Positions 16,947 to 25,330 of a stretch of DNA of 64,000 bases are shown piece by piece (position 1 is the first letter of the stretch; every line of letters starts with the position of its first letter). The notes under the pieces are model-generated. The model was given only the letters and a program-made list of their open reading frames with translations, made no database searches and was not told the origin of the DNA. The position numbers and the translations under genes were made by a program. This stretch comes from Bacteroidota bacterium (GTDB lineage Bacteria; Bacteroidota; Bacteroidia; Bacteroidales; P3), in the NCBI GenBank assembly GCA_023415495.1, contig JAEZKK010000018.1, forward strand, positions 124,001 to 188,000. Reading direction: 5' to 3'.

Positions 16947-18227
16947 ATGAGATATATATTTAAATTTCCTGATATAGGAGAAGGTCTTGAAGAAGGTGTA
17001 ATTATTCAATGGCACGTAGATAAGGGTCAAAAGGTAAAGATGGGTGAAAGCTTGGTAACAATGGAAACTGATAAGGTTGTTACAGAAATTCCTTCCCCAA
17101 GAGATGGAGTTATTGCTGCAAGATATGGTAGCGAAGGCGAAACAATCAGGGTTGGAGCTGCCCTTGTGGAAATAGAATTAGATGGAGATGAGGTAGCAAT
17201 AAACCAAGTAGAAGAGAAGCCAAAGGCAGAAAGCGTTGAAGAGGAAGGAGCTGGAGTTGTAGGAACCTTAGAGGTTGCTGGTAATGATTTTGTGTTAACT
17301 GCAAGTAAGGAAGGAGTTAGTGAAGAAAAAGAAACTAAAACAAGACAATCAAAAGCACTCGCTACCCCAGTTGCCAGAGCAATGGCTAAGGAGATGGGTA
17401 TTGATATTAATTTGGTAAGAGGAACTGGTCCTGCTCAAAGAGTTATGAAGAATGATATTCTAAACTATTCTAAGCAAGATTCAAAACCAATAGTTTCAAA
17501 ACCTTTAGCAAGTGATAATCTATTAGAAGAAAGACTTGAAATAGAACCATTATCTCAAATCCGTAAGACAATTGCTAAGAATATGATTCAAAGCAAACAT
17601 AATGCAGCTCATATGACTGTGTTCGAAGAGGTAGAGATTTCGGAATTGGATAGAGTAAGAAAGAAATATAAAGACTATTTCAAGGATGAGAATATTAGAA
17701 TAACCTATCTTGCTTTTATAGTTAAGGCTGTTGCTTTAGCATTAAAGAAACATAAATCACTGAATGCAGAGATGGATATGGATAAGGGAGTGATGATTTA
17801 TAAGAAATACTATAATATTGGAATAGCTGCTGATACAGAAAAAGGCTTAGTAGTACCGGTAATTAAGAATGCTGATAAGTTAAGCGTTAAGGAGATTGCT
17901 TTGGAAATACAAGTTCTTGCAGATAAGGCAAGGGATGGAAAACTTAGTATGGATGATATGAAAGACGGAACATTTACAATTACAAGCTATGGAAGTATTG
18001 GAGGATTATTTGCAGTTCCAGTGATTAATTATCCTCAGGCAGGAATACTTGGAATAGGTAGAATTAGTAAACAACCAATAGTTAAGGATGATAAATTAGA
18101 TATTGGACTTATGCTTCCACTTTCTTTAAGTGTTGACCATAGAATTGCAGACGGTGGAGAAACCTCAAGATTCCTAAATAGGGTTATGAGTTATTTGAAT
18201 GAGCCTGTTGGCTTATTAATAGATTAA
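16947..18227 (+). CDS. pdhC: Dihydrolipoamide acyltransferase (E2)
   Basis: 426 residues. A single lipoyl domain (residues 1-77) carries the modified lysine K43 in METDKVVTEI. A low-complexity linker follows, then an E3/E1-binding domain (ATPVARAMAKEMGIDINLVRGTGPAQRVMKNDI) and the catalytic domain, ending with the active-site SVDHRIADGG (the HxxxDG motif). It transfers the acyl group from lipoyl-lysine to CoA. The gene lies between the E1 beta and E3 genes, and the ligase needed to lipoylate K43 is last in the same cluster. Confidence 0.95.
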   Translation: MRYIFKFPDIGEGLEEGVIIQWHVDKGQKVKMGESLVTMETDKVVTEIPSPRDGVIAARYGSEGETIRVGAALVEIELDGDEVAINQVEEKPKAESVEEEGAGVVGTLEVAGNDFVLTASKEGVSEEKETKTRQSKALATPVARAMAKEMGIDINLVRGTGPAQRVMKNDILNYSKQDSKPIVSKPLASDNLLEERLEIEPLSQIRKTIAKNMIQSKHNAAHMTVFEEVEISELDRVRKKYKDYFKDENIRITYLAFIVKAVALALKKHKSLNAEMDMDKGVMIYKKYYNIGIAADTEKGLVVPVIKNADKLSVKEIALEIQVLADKARDGKLSMDDMKDGTFTITSYGSIGGLFAVPVINYPQAGILGIGRISKQPIVKDDKLDIGLMLPLSLSVDHRIADGGETSRFLNRVMSYLNEPVGLLID

Positions 18228-18231
18228 AATT

Positions 18232-18238
18232 AAGGAGG
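18232..18238 (+). promoter_or_regulatory. Perfect Shine-Dalgarno sequence before lpdA
   Basis: AAGGAGG lies 8 nt before the lpdA ATG. Strong Shine-Dalgarno sites are rare in Bacteroidota, and almost no other gene in the window has one. Confidence 0.7.
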
Positions 18239-18246
18239 AAAAGATT

Positions 18247-19599
18247 ATGTATGATTTAATAATAATAGGTTCAGGTCCTGCAGGCTATGTAGCAGCAATT
18301 AGAGCAGCACAGCTTGGAATGAAAACCGCAATAATCGAAAAAGATAGGATAGGGGGAATGTGTTTGAATTGGGGCTGTATTCCATCAAAGTCTATATTGG
18401 AGAGTGTTAAGCTTTATGATAAGATAAAGAAAGATGCTTCTAAATATGGTATTGAAGGGATTGAAAAAGGAGATATTAGTTTCAATTGGAATAAGGCAAT
18501 AAAGAGAGCTGATTTGAATGTAAAGAAATTAACCTCTGGAATAGAATACTTATTGAAGAAAAACGGAGCTGAGATCATTACTGGCTCTGCAAAGATAATT
18601 GATAAGAATACTGTTTCGGTTGAGAATAGACATTTGGAAACAAAGAATATAATTATTGCAATAGGCTCTACTTCCACAAGGATAGAGTCGAATATTGATG
18701 GTTTGGTTGTTGAACCAATGGATGTTTTCAAGGAAAGAGAATTGCCTGAGAATATTGTGGTTTATGGAGAAGGACCTGTTGCAATTGAACTTGCTCAAGC
18801 TTATTCTTTAATGGGAAAGAAAGTATCAATTCTTTTAGAAACCAATACCTTTATGCCACTTGCTGATGATTATCTTAGCAATTATATTCAAACAAAACTG
18901 AAGAAAGACAAGATTAAAATTATCAATAATAGCTCTGAGATTTCCATTAAGGATAATTATAAGGATGGAATCTTAAGGGTAGATGATGAGGAAATCCCTT
19001 GTGAATTAATTGTAAATGCTAGAAATCGCATGGCAAATTCATTAGATAGTGATATAGAATTTGAGTTGGATAATGGATTTATTAAGGTGGATGATAATCT
19101 TCAAACATCAATAGAAGGAATTTATGCTATTGGAGATGTAAATGGTAGAAGCCATTTTGCTCATATTGCTTCTGCTGAAGGTTTATTTGTTGTGAATATG
19201 CTAAATGGAGTAAAGGAAAAGCTCGACTTAAGCAAGTTCCCAATGAATATGTATTCTCAACCTGAGGCTGCACAGATTGGTAAAACTGAAAATGAACTAA
19301 AGTCAATGGGTGTTGATTATAAGATAAGCGAGTTTCCACTTTCTGCTAATGGGAAAGCATTAACAGAGAATTCAAATGAGGGCTTTATACGCATTCTTTC
19401 AGAAAACAAATATGGAGAAGTTATGGGCGTACAGATTGTTGCCAATAATGCAACCGATATGATAAACGAGGCATCGGCATATATGCAGTTGGAGTCCACA
19501 GTTTACGATATTGCAAAAACAGTACATACTCACCCAACAATTTCCGAAGTATTTATGGAAGCAGGATTTGAAGCTGTTGACCATGCTATTCACAAATAA
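18247..19599 (+). CDS. lpdA: Dihydrolipoamide dehydrogenase (E3)
   Basis: 450 residues. FAD-binding GSGPAG at the N-terminus, redox disulfide in GGMCLNWGCIPSK, NAD-binding GEGPVA in the middle, GIYAIGDVNG for the second FAD contact, and the C-terminal catalytic base in HTHPTISEVFMEA. It re-oxidises the E2 dihydrolipoyl group with NAD+. It has an unusually strong ribosome binding site. It ends 13 bp before the lipoate ligase ATG. Confidence 0.96.
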   Translation: MYDLIIIGSGPAGYVAAIRAAQLGMKTAIIEKDRIGGMCLNWGCIPSKSILESVKLYDKIKKDASKYGIEGIEKGDISFNWNKAIKRADLNVKKLTSGIEYLLKKNGAEIITGSAKIIDKNTVSVENRHLETKNIIIAIGSTSTRIESNIDGLVVEPMDVFKERELPENIVVYGEGPVAIELAQAYSLMGKKVSILLETNTFMPLADDYLSNYIQTKLKKDKIKIINNSSEISIKDNYKDGILRVDDEEIPCELIVNARNRMANSLDSDIEFELDNGFIKVDDNLQTSIEGIYAIGDVNGRSHFAHIASAEGLFVVNMLNGVKEKLDLSKFPMNMYSQPEAAQIGKTENELKSMGVDYKISEFPLSANGKALTENSNEGFIRILSENKYGEVMGVQIVANNATDMINEASAYMQLESTVYDIAKTVHTHPTISEVFMEAGFEAVDHAIHK

Positions 19600-19612
19600 T
19601 TCCCTGACTGAC

Positions 19613-20251
19613 ATGAGTACTCAACCTGTATTATACGCTTATAATTTACCTGACTACACAATATTTGAATCTCCAAAGGATTTCGACTACTATATTGGAG
19701 AACCTGATAATATTTATATTGTACTTGGAAGATCCAATAATATTGAAGGAGCAATAAATTGTGAGAATGTAAAGAAAGACGGAATAATTACCCTAAAGCG
19801 TCCCTCAGGTGGAGAGTCTGTTATCCTTAGCCCTAATATGCTGATATTCTCATTTAAACAAAAGAGTGACAAGATTCAAAACCCTGCCAAACTCTTTAAA
19901 TTAATCAACTCAAAACTAATTGAGAATTTCAGCAAATTGGGGATAGAGAACCTATATTCAAAAGGAATATCCGACCTAAGCATAGGAGAGAAGAAGATTA
20001 TGGGTTCATCTATGTTTACCAAGAATAAAACAATATTCTACCATGGAGTTCTGAATATTTCGGAAGATGTGGAGCTAATAGAGAAATACCTAAAGCATCC
20101 ATCCAAAGAACCAGACTATAGAAAGAAACGCTCCCACCGAGAATTTGTATCCTCCCTCCAAAGAGAAGGCTACAACCTAACCAAAGAACAACTAACCAAA
20201 GCAATAGAAGAATCTATTTTGCAGATAAAGGAAGAATTAATAAATATGTAG
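19613..20251 (+). CDS. lplA: Lipoate-protein ligase A family protein
   Basis: The ATG at 19613 gives 212 residues starting MSTQPVLYAY; ATG 19583 and TTG 19511 overlap lpdA and are less likely. The family's catalytic-domain features are RPSGGESVILSPNMLIFSF (the RR/K-GGG loop in altered form), KGISDLSIGEKKIMGSSMF (the KI.GSS lysine region) and FYHGVLNI. It attaches lipoate or octanoate to the E2 lysine, which fits its place at the end of the dehydrogenase operon. The loop RPSGGES departs from the usual RR-GGG, so an octanoyltransferase-like variant is possible. The stop lies inside a strong inverted repeat. Confidence 0.85.
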   Translation: MSTQPVLYAYNLPDYTIFESPKDFDYYIGEPDNIYIVLGRSNNIEGAINCENVKKDGIITLKRPSGGESVILSPNMLIFSFKQKSDKIQNPAKLFKLINSKLIENFSKLGIENLYSKGISDLSIGEKKIMGSSMFTKNKTIFYHGVLNISEDVELIEKYLKHPSKEPDYRKKRSHREFVSSLQREGYNLTKEQLTKAIEESILQIKEELINM

Positions 20252-20279
20252 GGGCAACCGCAAGGGTTGCCCCTACATA
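20245..20279. repeat. GTAGGGGCAACC inverted repeat
   Basis: TATGTAGGGGCAACC (20245-20259) is the exact complement of GGTTGCCCCTACATA (20265-20279) with a 5-nt loop. It lies between two convergent genes, with the lplA stop inside the left arm. It is GC-rich compared with its surroundings and has no T-run. Similar GTAGGGGC-type palindromes are scattered through many bacterial genomes as REP/MITE-like elements, so a dispersed repeat is more likely than a simple terminator. Confidence 0.8.
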
Positions 20280-20289
20280 GAAATCTGAA

Positions 20290-21132
20290 TTAAAATTTAT
20301 CGCATTTAATTCTATTTCTAAAGAAATCTATCTTGGAAGTTATCGTTAGACCAAAGAATTGGTAAAGGTCGTTTTTCTGAGGATTTCCCCTCATTTCTCC
20401 TGCGTTATTATAATATCCGTTAATTATCTCGTTGCTTCTATCACTTGCTGCAGCAGATAATTCGTTTGAGAATAAGGTTAAATCATCTCTATCCACATAG
20501 TTCTTGCTTACATCGTCAATATAGTCGGTAAAGGTCAGCCTAAGCCCCCAATCAAGCCCAATACATATATAACTATTTAAGCTAAATTTTACTCCAAGCC
20601 CAAAAGGAATAGATATTTGCGTAAGTGAATAAGGTGAATCATATCCTTCCATCCCTTGTCCTTCTGTCGATAGGGGTTGAAGCTCTACCCATTCTATTCT
20701 TTGAGTAAGAGGGTTAAATATTTCTGTTTTAGGATTCATAAAGAATACTCCAAGGCCACCATATAGATAAGGTGTTATCCTATGTTTGCGACTTCCAGTT
20801 TGGTAGTCAAAGAAATTAAACTCACAGATTAAGGATAATTCAGTAATATTTGACTCAAAGCTTAGGTTTCTAATATTATTTTCGAAATCAGAGTCATAAG
20901 CCCCAAGTTTACTGAAGCTCGCCCCAGCTCTTAATACCCAACGAGGATTGAAATTATAACGATAAATCCCCCCAAGCATAAAATTTGTATTATAAAAATT
21001 GTATTTAGGATTAATATCCCCAATATAGTTGCCTCCACCTATAATAATCCCAACCTCACTCTTTTCTTTAAATTGAGAATAAGAGCTTTGGCTAAGTGTT
21101 AAGGCAATTAATACAAAAATTATTCGCTTCAT
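20290..21132 (-). CDS. Outer-membrane beta-barrel protein of the DUF6089/PorG type
   Basis: 280 residues with a signal peptide (cleavage near SSYSQ). The motif EVGIIIGGGNYIGDINP followed by NFMLGGIYRYNFNPRWVLRAGASF is typical of the Bacteroidota DUF6089 family, which includes PorG of the type IX secretion system. Alternating hydrophobic strands continue to an aromatic-rich end. With several T9SS cargo proteins in this window, a secretion-related role is possible but not proven. A minus-strand TAATTTTG box at 21172-21179 lies about 40 bp upstream. Confidence 0.75.
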   Translation of the reverse strand: MKRIIFVLIALTLSQSSYSQFKEKSEVGIIIGGGNYIGDINPKYNFYNTNFMLGGIYRYNFNPRWVLRAGASFSKLGAYDSDFENNIRNLSFESNITELSLICEFNFFDYQTGSRKHRITPYLYGGLGVFFMNPKTEIFNPLTQRIEWVELQPLSTEGQGMEGYDSPYSLTQISIPFGLGVKFSLNSYICIGLDWGLRLTFTDYIDDVSKNYVDRDDLTLFSNELSAAASDRSNEIINGYYNNAGEMRGNPQKNDLYQFFGLTITSKIDFFRNRIKCDKF

Positions 21133-21171
21133 AAATCTATTTTAAGTTGATTAAATGATTATTATAGACTG

Positions 21172-21179
21172 CAAAATTA
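21172..21179 (-). promoter_or_regulatory. -7 box for the PorG-like gene
   Basis: CAAAATTA reads TAATTTTG on the minus strand, 40 bp before the ATG at 21132, in the short gap after the phosphoesterase gene. Confidence 0.5.
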
Positions 21180-21184
21180 CACAT

Positions 21185-21676
21185 TTATTTCTTTATTTCC
21201 ATTATTTCCAAGTTTTCAGCTCGCTTATCCTTTATCTCAAAACGAATTAAGGTAGAAACCTGATGGAAGCCATATTTCCCCGCAGCACCAGGGTTGATAT
21301 GTAAAAGATTATACTTCTTATCGTATATAACTTTCAGGATATGAGAATGACCGGAGATAAAAATATCAGGTCTTGCCTCCTTAATAATCTCCTCAATATC
21401 CTTTTCATATTTGTTAGGATAGCCTCCAATATGAGTAAGTAGGAATTTCATACCCTCAACGCTAAAACTCTCAATCTTTTTCAGCCTTCCAATCAAATCA
21501 AACCCATCAATATTCCCATAAACAGCCATAACAGGTTTAAAAACCTCTAATTCATTTAACACATCCTCAGAACCAATATCCCCAGCATGAATAATAAGGT
21601 CTACATCCTTAAAAAATTCATAGATTTGATTAGGTAAAACACCATGAGTATCCGAAATAACACCAATTTTCTTCAT
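21185..21676 (-). CDS. YfcE/MJ0936-family metallophosphoesterase
   Basis: 163 residues. The calcineurin-like metal motifs are in order: GVISDTHG, IIHAGDIGS, AVYGNIDG, LLTHIGGYP and FISGHSH, then NPGAAG. These are all the ligands expected of a two-metal phosphodiesterase of the YfcE type. The natural substrate is unknown. It is upstream of the PorG-like gene on the same strand. Confidence 0.92.
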   Translation of the reverse strand: MKKIGVISDTHGVLPNQIYEFFKDVDLIIHAGDIGSEDVLNELEVFKPVMAVYGNIDGFDLIGRLKKIESFSVEGMKFLLTHIGGYPNKYEKDIEEIIKEARPDIFISGHSHILKVIYDKKYNLLHINPGAAGKYGFHQVSTLIRFEIKDKRAENLEIMEIKK

Positions 21677-21734
21677 TTTCTTAAATATAATCTCTTCTTA
21701 TTACCTACCAAAACGAAGAGAAGAAGTATTTATT

Positions 21735-21914
21735 TTTGATTCTAAACTTTTATAATTTGATTCCAATCTCATATAATGCCATTATACTTGCGATATAACC
21801 GCATTATACTTGTAATATAATGCCATTAAATGAATGATATAATGGCATTATATTGAGATGGAAGTTTGATTCAATTTTTTTATTGCTTAGAATTACCACT
21901 TTAAACTTTGATTT
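21735..21914. repeat. Phased palindrome array C (4 x 22 bp)
   Basis: Four 15-bp units start at 21772, 21794, 21816 and 21838, exactly 22 bp apart: TATAATGCCATTATA, TATAACCGCATTATA, TATAATGCCATTAAA and TATAATGGCATTATA. Units 1 and 4 are exact reverse complements, and the flanks (AATCTCA and TGAGAT) are also inverted. Outer TTTGATTC motifs lie at 21735 and 21756 (21 bp apart) and at 21865, with TTTGATTT 42 bp further on at 21907. It lies between the divergent phosphoesterase and T9SS cargo genes, upstream of the cargo promoter. Confidence 0.9.
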
Positions 21915-21949
21915 TGTGATTTTATTTTTTACTTTTTTCATGTTTTTAC

Positions 21950-21980
21950 TTGCATTAAGTAAAAAAACATACTATCTTTG
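21950..21980 (+). promoter_or_regulatory. Promoter of the T9SS cargo pair
   Basis: TTGC at 21950-21953 and TATCTTTG at 21973-21980 are 19 bp apart, a good Bacteroidota promoter. The next cargo ATG is at 22277, so the leader would be almost 290 nt, unusually long. Confidence 0.6.
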
Positions 21981-22179
21981 CCAAATAATTAAAACAGTAT
22001 TGATATGCTGTCATTTATTTATCCATTCTTACAAAACCTTTGTACCATTGCTTTCGTAATAGTACCAACTATTCTATTGCAAAATCCCTTGTACATATTT
22101 CAAAGTAAAAAACATTCATTAAACCTATATATTAATCTTTCAATCTATTTTATCTGCAAAAATAAATTCGTAACGATTT

Positions 22180-22220
22180 AGCGTTTGCTTTATCATTAAA
22201 TTGAAGATAAACCAAACGCT
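22180..22220 (+). other. Long hairpin in the leader of the T9SS cargo pair
   Basis: AGCGTTTG and TTTATC (22180-22194) pair with GATAAA and CAAACGCT (22206-22220) with one C:C mismatch and an 11-nt loop. It lies 56 bp before the ATG and is not followed by a T-run, so it is more likely a leader structure or operator than a terminator. Function unknown. Confidence 0.6.
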
Positions 22221-22276
22221 TTAATATGTATTTTTAGAATTAATGAATTAAAAAAGCAATAACTATGCAAATAACT

Positions 22277-23257
22277 ATGAAAAAAATAATAATAGCAGTA
22301 ATAGCAACAATAAGTTGTTTAACAGCAATAGGACAATCAGGACAAAGACCAAAATATTTCGATGATTACCTCTTTCCTCGTTATATGGCAAGTGGCTGTT
22401 ATGATACAAATGATTTAAGTAAAAGTAGACAGAATAGATTTTGGAGTTGTAATACTTTCCCTGCAAATGAAACAATAATCGCTCAACCATTTTTTATTGA
22501 TTCATCTGTTTCTATAAAAGGTATTGGAGCTTTTGTTTATAAACCTTATTACGTAGGTCCTATTTATGATGATAATTTTCGATATTTACAAATTAGAGAT
22601 TCCTCTTTGAATAATGTTCTTGCACAAATAAGATATGATACAATGACACCTAAATCATATGTTTTTGTAAATCAACCAAGTTTATCATTTGTCAATAATT
22701 ATATTGAAGCGTTATTTGACAGTGCAATTACTGTAACTGGTCGTGTTTTTTATGTGACAATAACTTTTTCTACTGTAAATAAACTTTGCGATGAATATAA
22801 TCTCGCTTTTGGTTCTGTATTTAGAAATCTCTACTACTGCAATACCGAGAATGACTTTCCTGTATTAATAGGAGGAGAGCAAGGAGGTTGGAAACCTATT
22901 TTGCAATCTCTTCTAATTAATCTTTCAACTCATCACAATATTTTAGATTCTACAATTGTTCCTTATGAGATGCATGTTTTTCCAATTCTTAATAGGAAGA
23001 CAAGTTCTTTGGATGAAATAGATATTGATAATAAAGTTGAGATTTATCCTAATCCAAGCAGTAAAGAGATAAATATTTCTTCTCAATATATTATTAACTC
23101 AATAGAGATATTAAACTCGCTTGGGCAAAGGGTTTATAAAGAAAAGATAAATACTACGAATAAAACTATTGATATATCCGCCTTAAACAAAGGAATTTAT
23201 ATAATTGAATTAAAAACAGAGAAGGGAGTAATTCATAGGAAGTTTATTAAGGAATAG
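22277..23257 (+). CDS. T9SS cargo protein with type A sorting domain (first of a tandem pair)
   Basis: 326 residues from the ATG at 22277, chosen because the neighbouring paralogue starts at the matching residue; an ATG at 22265 adds four. A signal peptide ends near TAIGQ. About 220 residues of passenger sequence resemble no family I recognise. The last 75 residues form a T9SS sorting domain: VEIYPNPSSKEINI, SIEILNSLGQRVYKEK, IDISALNKGIYIIELKT and a basic end. The protein is expected to be exported and anchored or released at the cell surface. The paralogue starts 8 bp downstream. Confidence 0.85.
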   Translation: MKKIIIAVIATISCLTAIGQSGQRPKYFDDYLFPRYMASGCYDTNDLSKSRQNRFWSCNTFPANETIIAQPFFIDSSVSIKGIGAFVYKPYYVGPIYDDNFRYLQIRDSSLNNVLAQIRYDTMTPKSYVFVNQPSLSFVNNYIEALFDSAITVTGRVFYVTITFSTVNKLCDEYNLAFGSVFRNLYYCNTENDFPVLIGGEQGGWKPILQSLLINLSTHHNILDSTIVPYEMHVFPILNRKTSSLDEIDIDNKVEIYPNPSSKEINISSQYIINSIEILNSLGQRVYKEKINTTNKTIDISALNKGIYIIELKTEKGVIHRKFIKE

Positions 23258-23265
23258 GATAGCTT

Positions 23266-24255
23266 ATGAAAAACGTAATAATAGCAGTCATAGCAATAAT
23301 AAGTTGCTTAACTGCAATAGGACAATCAGGGCAAAGACCTTTATATTTTGATGATTACCTCTTTCCACGTTATATGGCAAGTGGTTGTTATGATACATTG
23401 GACCTAAGTCAAGCTAAGGTAACTTCATATTTTTTTAATGCCTCTCCACTCCCAAATAACGAAACTATTATAGCACAGCCATTTTTTATTGATTCATCAA
23501 TTTCCATTAAAGGTATTGGAGCTTTTGTACACGGTAGTCTTACATATGCAGGTCCTCCTTATATAGATAATAATAGATATTTACAAATTAGAGATTCCTC
23601 TTTGAGTAATGTACTTGCTCAAATAAGATATGATACTATTATAGTGCCAAAATCATATTTATTTGTCAATCAAACTTCTTCACTCCCATATTATATTAAA
23701 TATATTGAAGTATTATTTGACAGTGCAATTACTGTAAATACTCCGGTATTTTATCTGACAATTACTTTCTCTACTGTGAATAAAATATATGATGGTTATA
23801 ATCACAGTTTTGGTCAAGTTAGTAGGGTGAAAAAGAATTGTAATGATAGAGATGATTTTCCTGTATTAGCAGGAGGAGTAGAGGGAGGTTGGAGGCCTCT
23901 TATACAGTCATATATAGAGAATTCAAATGATCCACGTATTCAAGATTCTTCGTGGGTTCCTTATGAGATGTTAGTTTTTCCAATACTTAATAGGAAGACA
24001 AGTTCTTTGGATGAAATAAATGTTGATAATAGAGTTGAAGTTTATCCTAATCCAAGCAGTAAAGAGATAAATATAAACTCTCAATTTATTATCAACTCAA
24101 TAGAGATATTAAACTCACTTGGACAAAGGGTTTATAAAGAAAAGATAAATACTACGAATAAAACTATTGATATATCCGCCTTAAACAAGGGAATATATAT
24201 AATTGAATTAAAAACAGAGAAGGGAGTAATTCATAAGAAGTTTATTAAGGAATAG
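23266..24255 (+). CDS. T9SS cargo protein with type A sorting domain (second of a tandem pair)
   Basis: 329 residues. It resembles the preceding gene throughout (RPLYFDDYLFPRYMASGCYDT, KGIGAFV, YLQIRDSSL, AITV..PVFYLTITFSTVNK) but the middle has drifted, while the last 250 bp are almost identical. Signal peptide MKNVIIAVIAIISCLTAIGQ; sorting domain VEVYPNPSSKEINI to the end. This is a recent tandem duplication. The substrate or ligand is unknown. A terminator hairpin follows at 24325-24360. Confidence 0.85.
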   Translation: MKNVIIAVIAIISCLTAIGQSGQRPLYFDDYLFPRYMASGCYDTLDLSQAKVTSYFFNASPLPNNETIIAQPFFIDSSISIKGIGAFVHGSLTYAGPPYIDNNRYLQIRDSSLSNVLAQIRYDTIIVPKSYLFVNQTSSLPYYIKYIEVLFDSAITVNTPVFYLTITFSTVNKIYDGYNHSFGQVSRVKKNCNDRDDFPVLAGGVEGGWRPLIQSYIENSNDPRIQDSSWVPYEMLVFPILNRKTSSLDEINVDNRVEVYPNPSSKEININSQFIINSIEILNSLGQRVYKEKINTTNKTIDISALNKGIYIIELKTEKGVIHKKFIKE

Positions 24256-24324
24256 CAAAGTGTTTTTGAATTGAGTTACGTTATTTGAAAAGATGGCTAC
24301 TTAAGATGATTGTAAGTATATTAT

Positions 24325-24360
24325 AAAAAGGCAAGTGAGAATTATTCTATTTGCCTTTTT
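24325..24360 (+). terminator. Rho-independent terminator after the T9SS cargo pair
   Basis: AAAAAGGCAA (24325-24334) pairs with TTGCCTTTTT (24351-24360) around a 16-nt loop and continues into a T-run. Confidence 0.8.
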
Positions 24361-24397
24361 TTTCGGATATTTGCAAATCTAATTTTTTTGAATTTCT

Positions 24398-25330
24398 ATG
24401 ATTAAGAAGATTTACTCTTATATCCCAATATTCCTTTCAATGTTGTTTTGGGGAATGAGCTTTATCTGGACTAAGGAACTGCTAAATAATGGGTTTAGTC
24501 CTATTATTATTATTACTCTTAGGCTTGTTATCTCATCAATTCTATTATTTGTTATCTTCAAATCACTTGGGAAATTAGATAAGATAGATAGAAAAGATTA
24601 TAAATTATTTATGTTGCTGTCTTTTTTCGAACCCTTTCTTTATTTCTTTGGAGAGAATTGGGGGCTTCAATACCTTGACCCAAGCATTGGCTCAATAATA
24701 ATTTCAACTATTCCAATCTTTGTTCCTTTTGGATTGTATTTTTTTCATAGAGAGGCTCTTTGCTGGCAGATAATAATAGGAGTTATACTAACAATTATTG
24801 GGCTTATGATTATAAGTATATCTCCAAGTGCTAAGATTAGCGTTAGTGGGAAAGGAATTGGTTTTATGTTTCTTGCTGTGTTTTCAGCTGTTGGTTATAG
24901 TGTCGTTCTTCATAATGTAATAAAGAAATACAAGCCAATAACTATTACCACTACTCAAAATATTATAGGCTCTATTTACTATTTGCCATTTTTCTTTGTC
25001 TTTGAATATAAAAAACTCTCTACCTTGAGCTTTGCCTGGCATAACCTTTATCCATTATTAGCTTTAGCAATATTATGTTCTTCGGTAGCGTTTATATGTT
25101 TTTCATATTCAGCAAAGAAACTGAGTATTTCTAAAACTACTGTATTTACAAATGCAGTACCGATTGTAACAATTTTGTTTGCAGTATCTTTAGGAATGGA
25201 ATACTTAACTTTGAACAAGTTTATAGGGATAATGGTTGTTCTTTTAGGCGTATTTTTAAGTCAAATAAATTTTAAAAGCAGATTTAGTTATGAAAGTAAA
25301 GGTAGGGTTAGTACAGACAAGCTGCACTAA
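24398..25330 (+). CDS. EamA/DMT-superfamily transporter
   Basis: 310 residues with ten predicted membrane helices in two EamA repeats. The typical starts are LFWGMSFIWTKELL and PIIIITLRLVISSILL in repeat 1 and FLAVFSAVGYSVVLHNVIKKYKP in repeat 2. Members export metabolites, amino acids or drugs; the substrate is not readable here. Its last 41 bp overlap the start of the N-carbamoylputrescine amidase gene, so it may move agmatine or putrescine, but that is inferred only from position. Confidence 0.88.
   Translation: MIKKIYSYIPIFLSMLFWGMSFIWTKELLNNGFSPIIIITLRLVISSILLFVIFKSLGKLDKIDRKDYKLFMLLSFFEPFLYFFGENWGLQYLDPSIGSIIISTIPIFVPFGLYFFHREALCWQIIIGVILTIIGLMIISISPSAKISVSGKGIGFMFLAVFSAVGYSVVLHNVIKKYKPITITTTQNIIGSIYYLPFFFVFEYKKLSTLSFAWHNLYPLLALAILCSSVAFICFSYSAKKLSISKTTVFTNAVPIVTILFAVSLGMEYLTLNKFIGIMVVLLGVFLSQINFKSRFSYESKGRVSTDKLH

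Noticed and set aside
21853..22059. 68-codon ORF before the T9SS pair
   Set aside because: It runs across array C's flank and the promoter, is composed of AT-rich hydrophobic codons, and resembles no protein.
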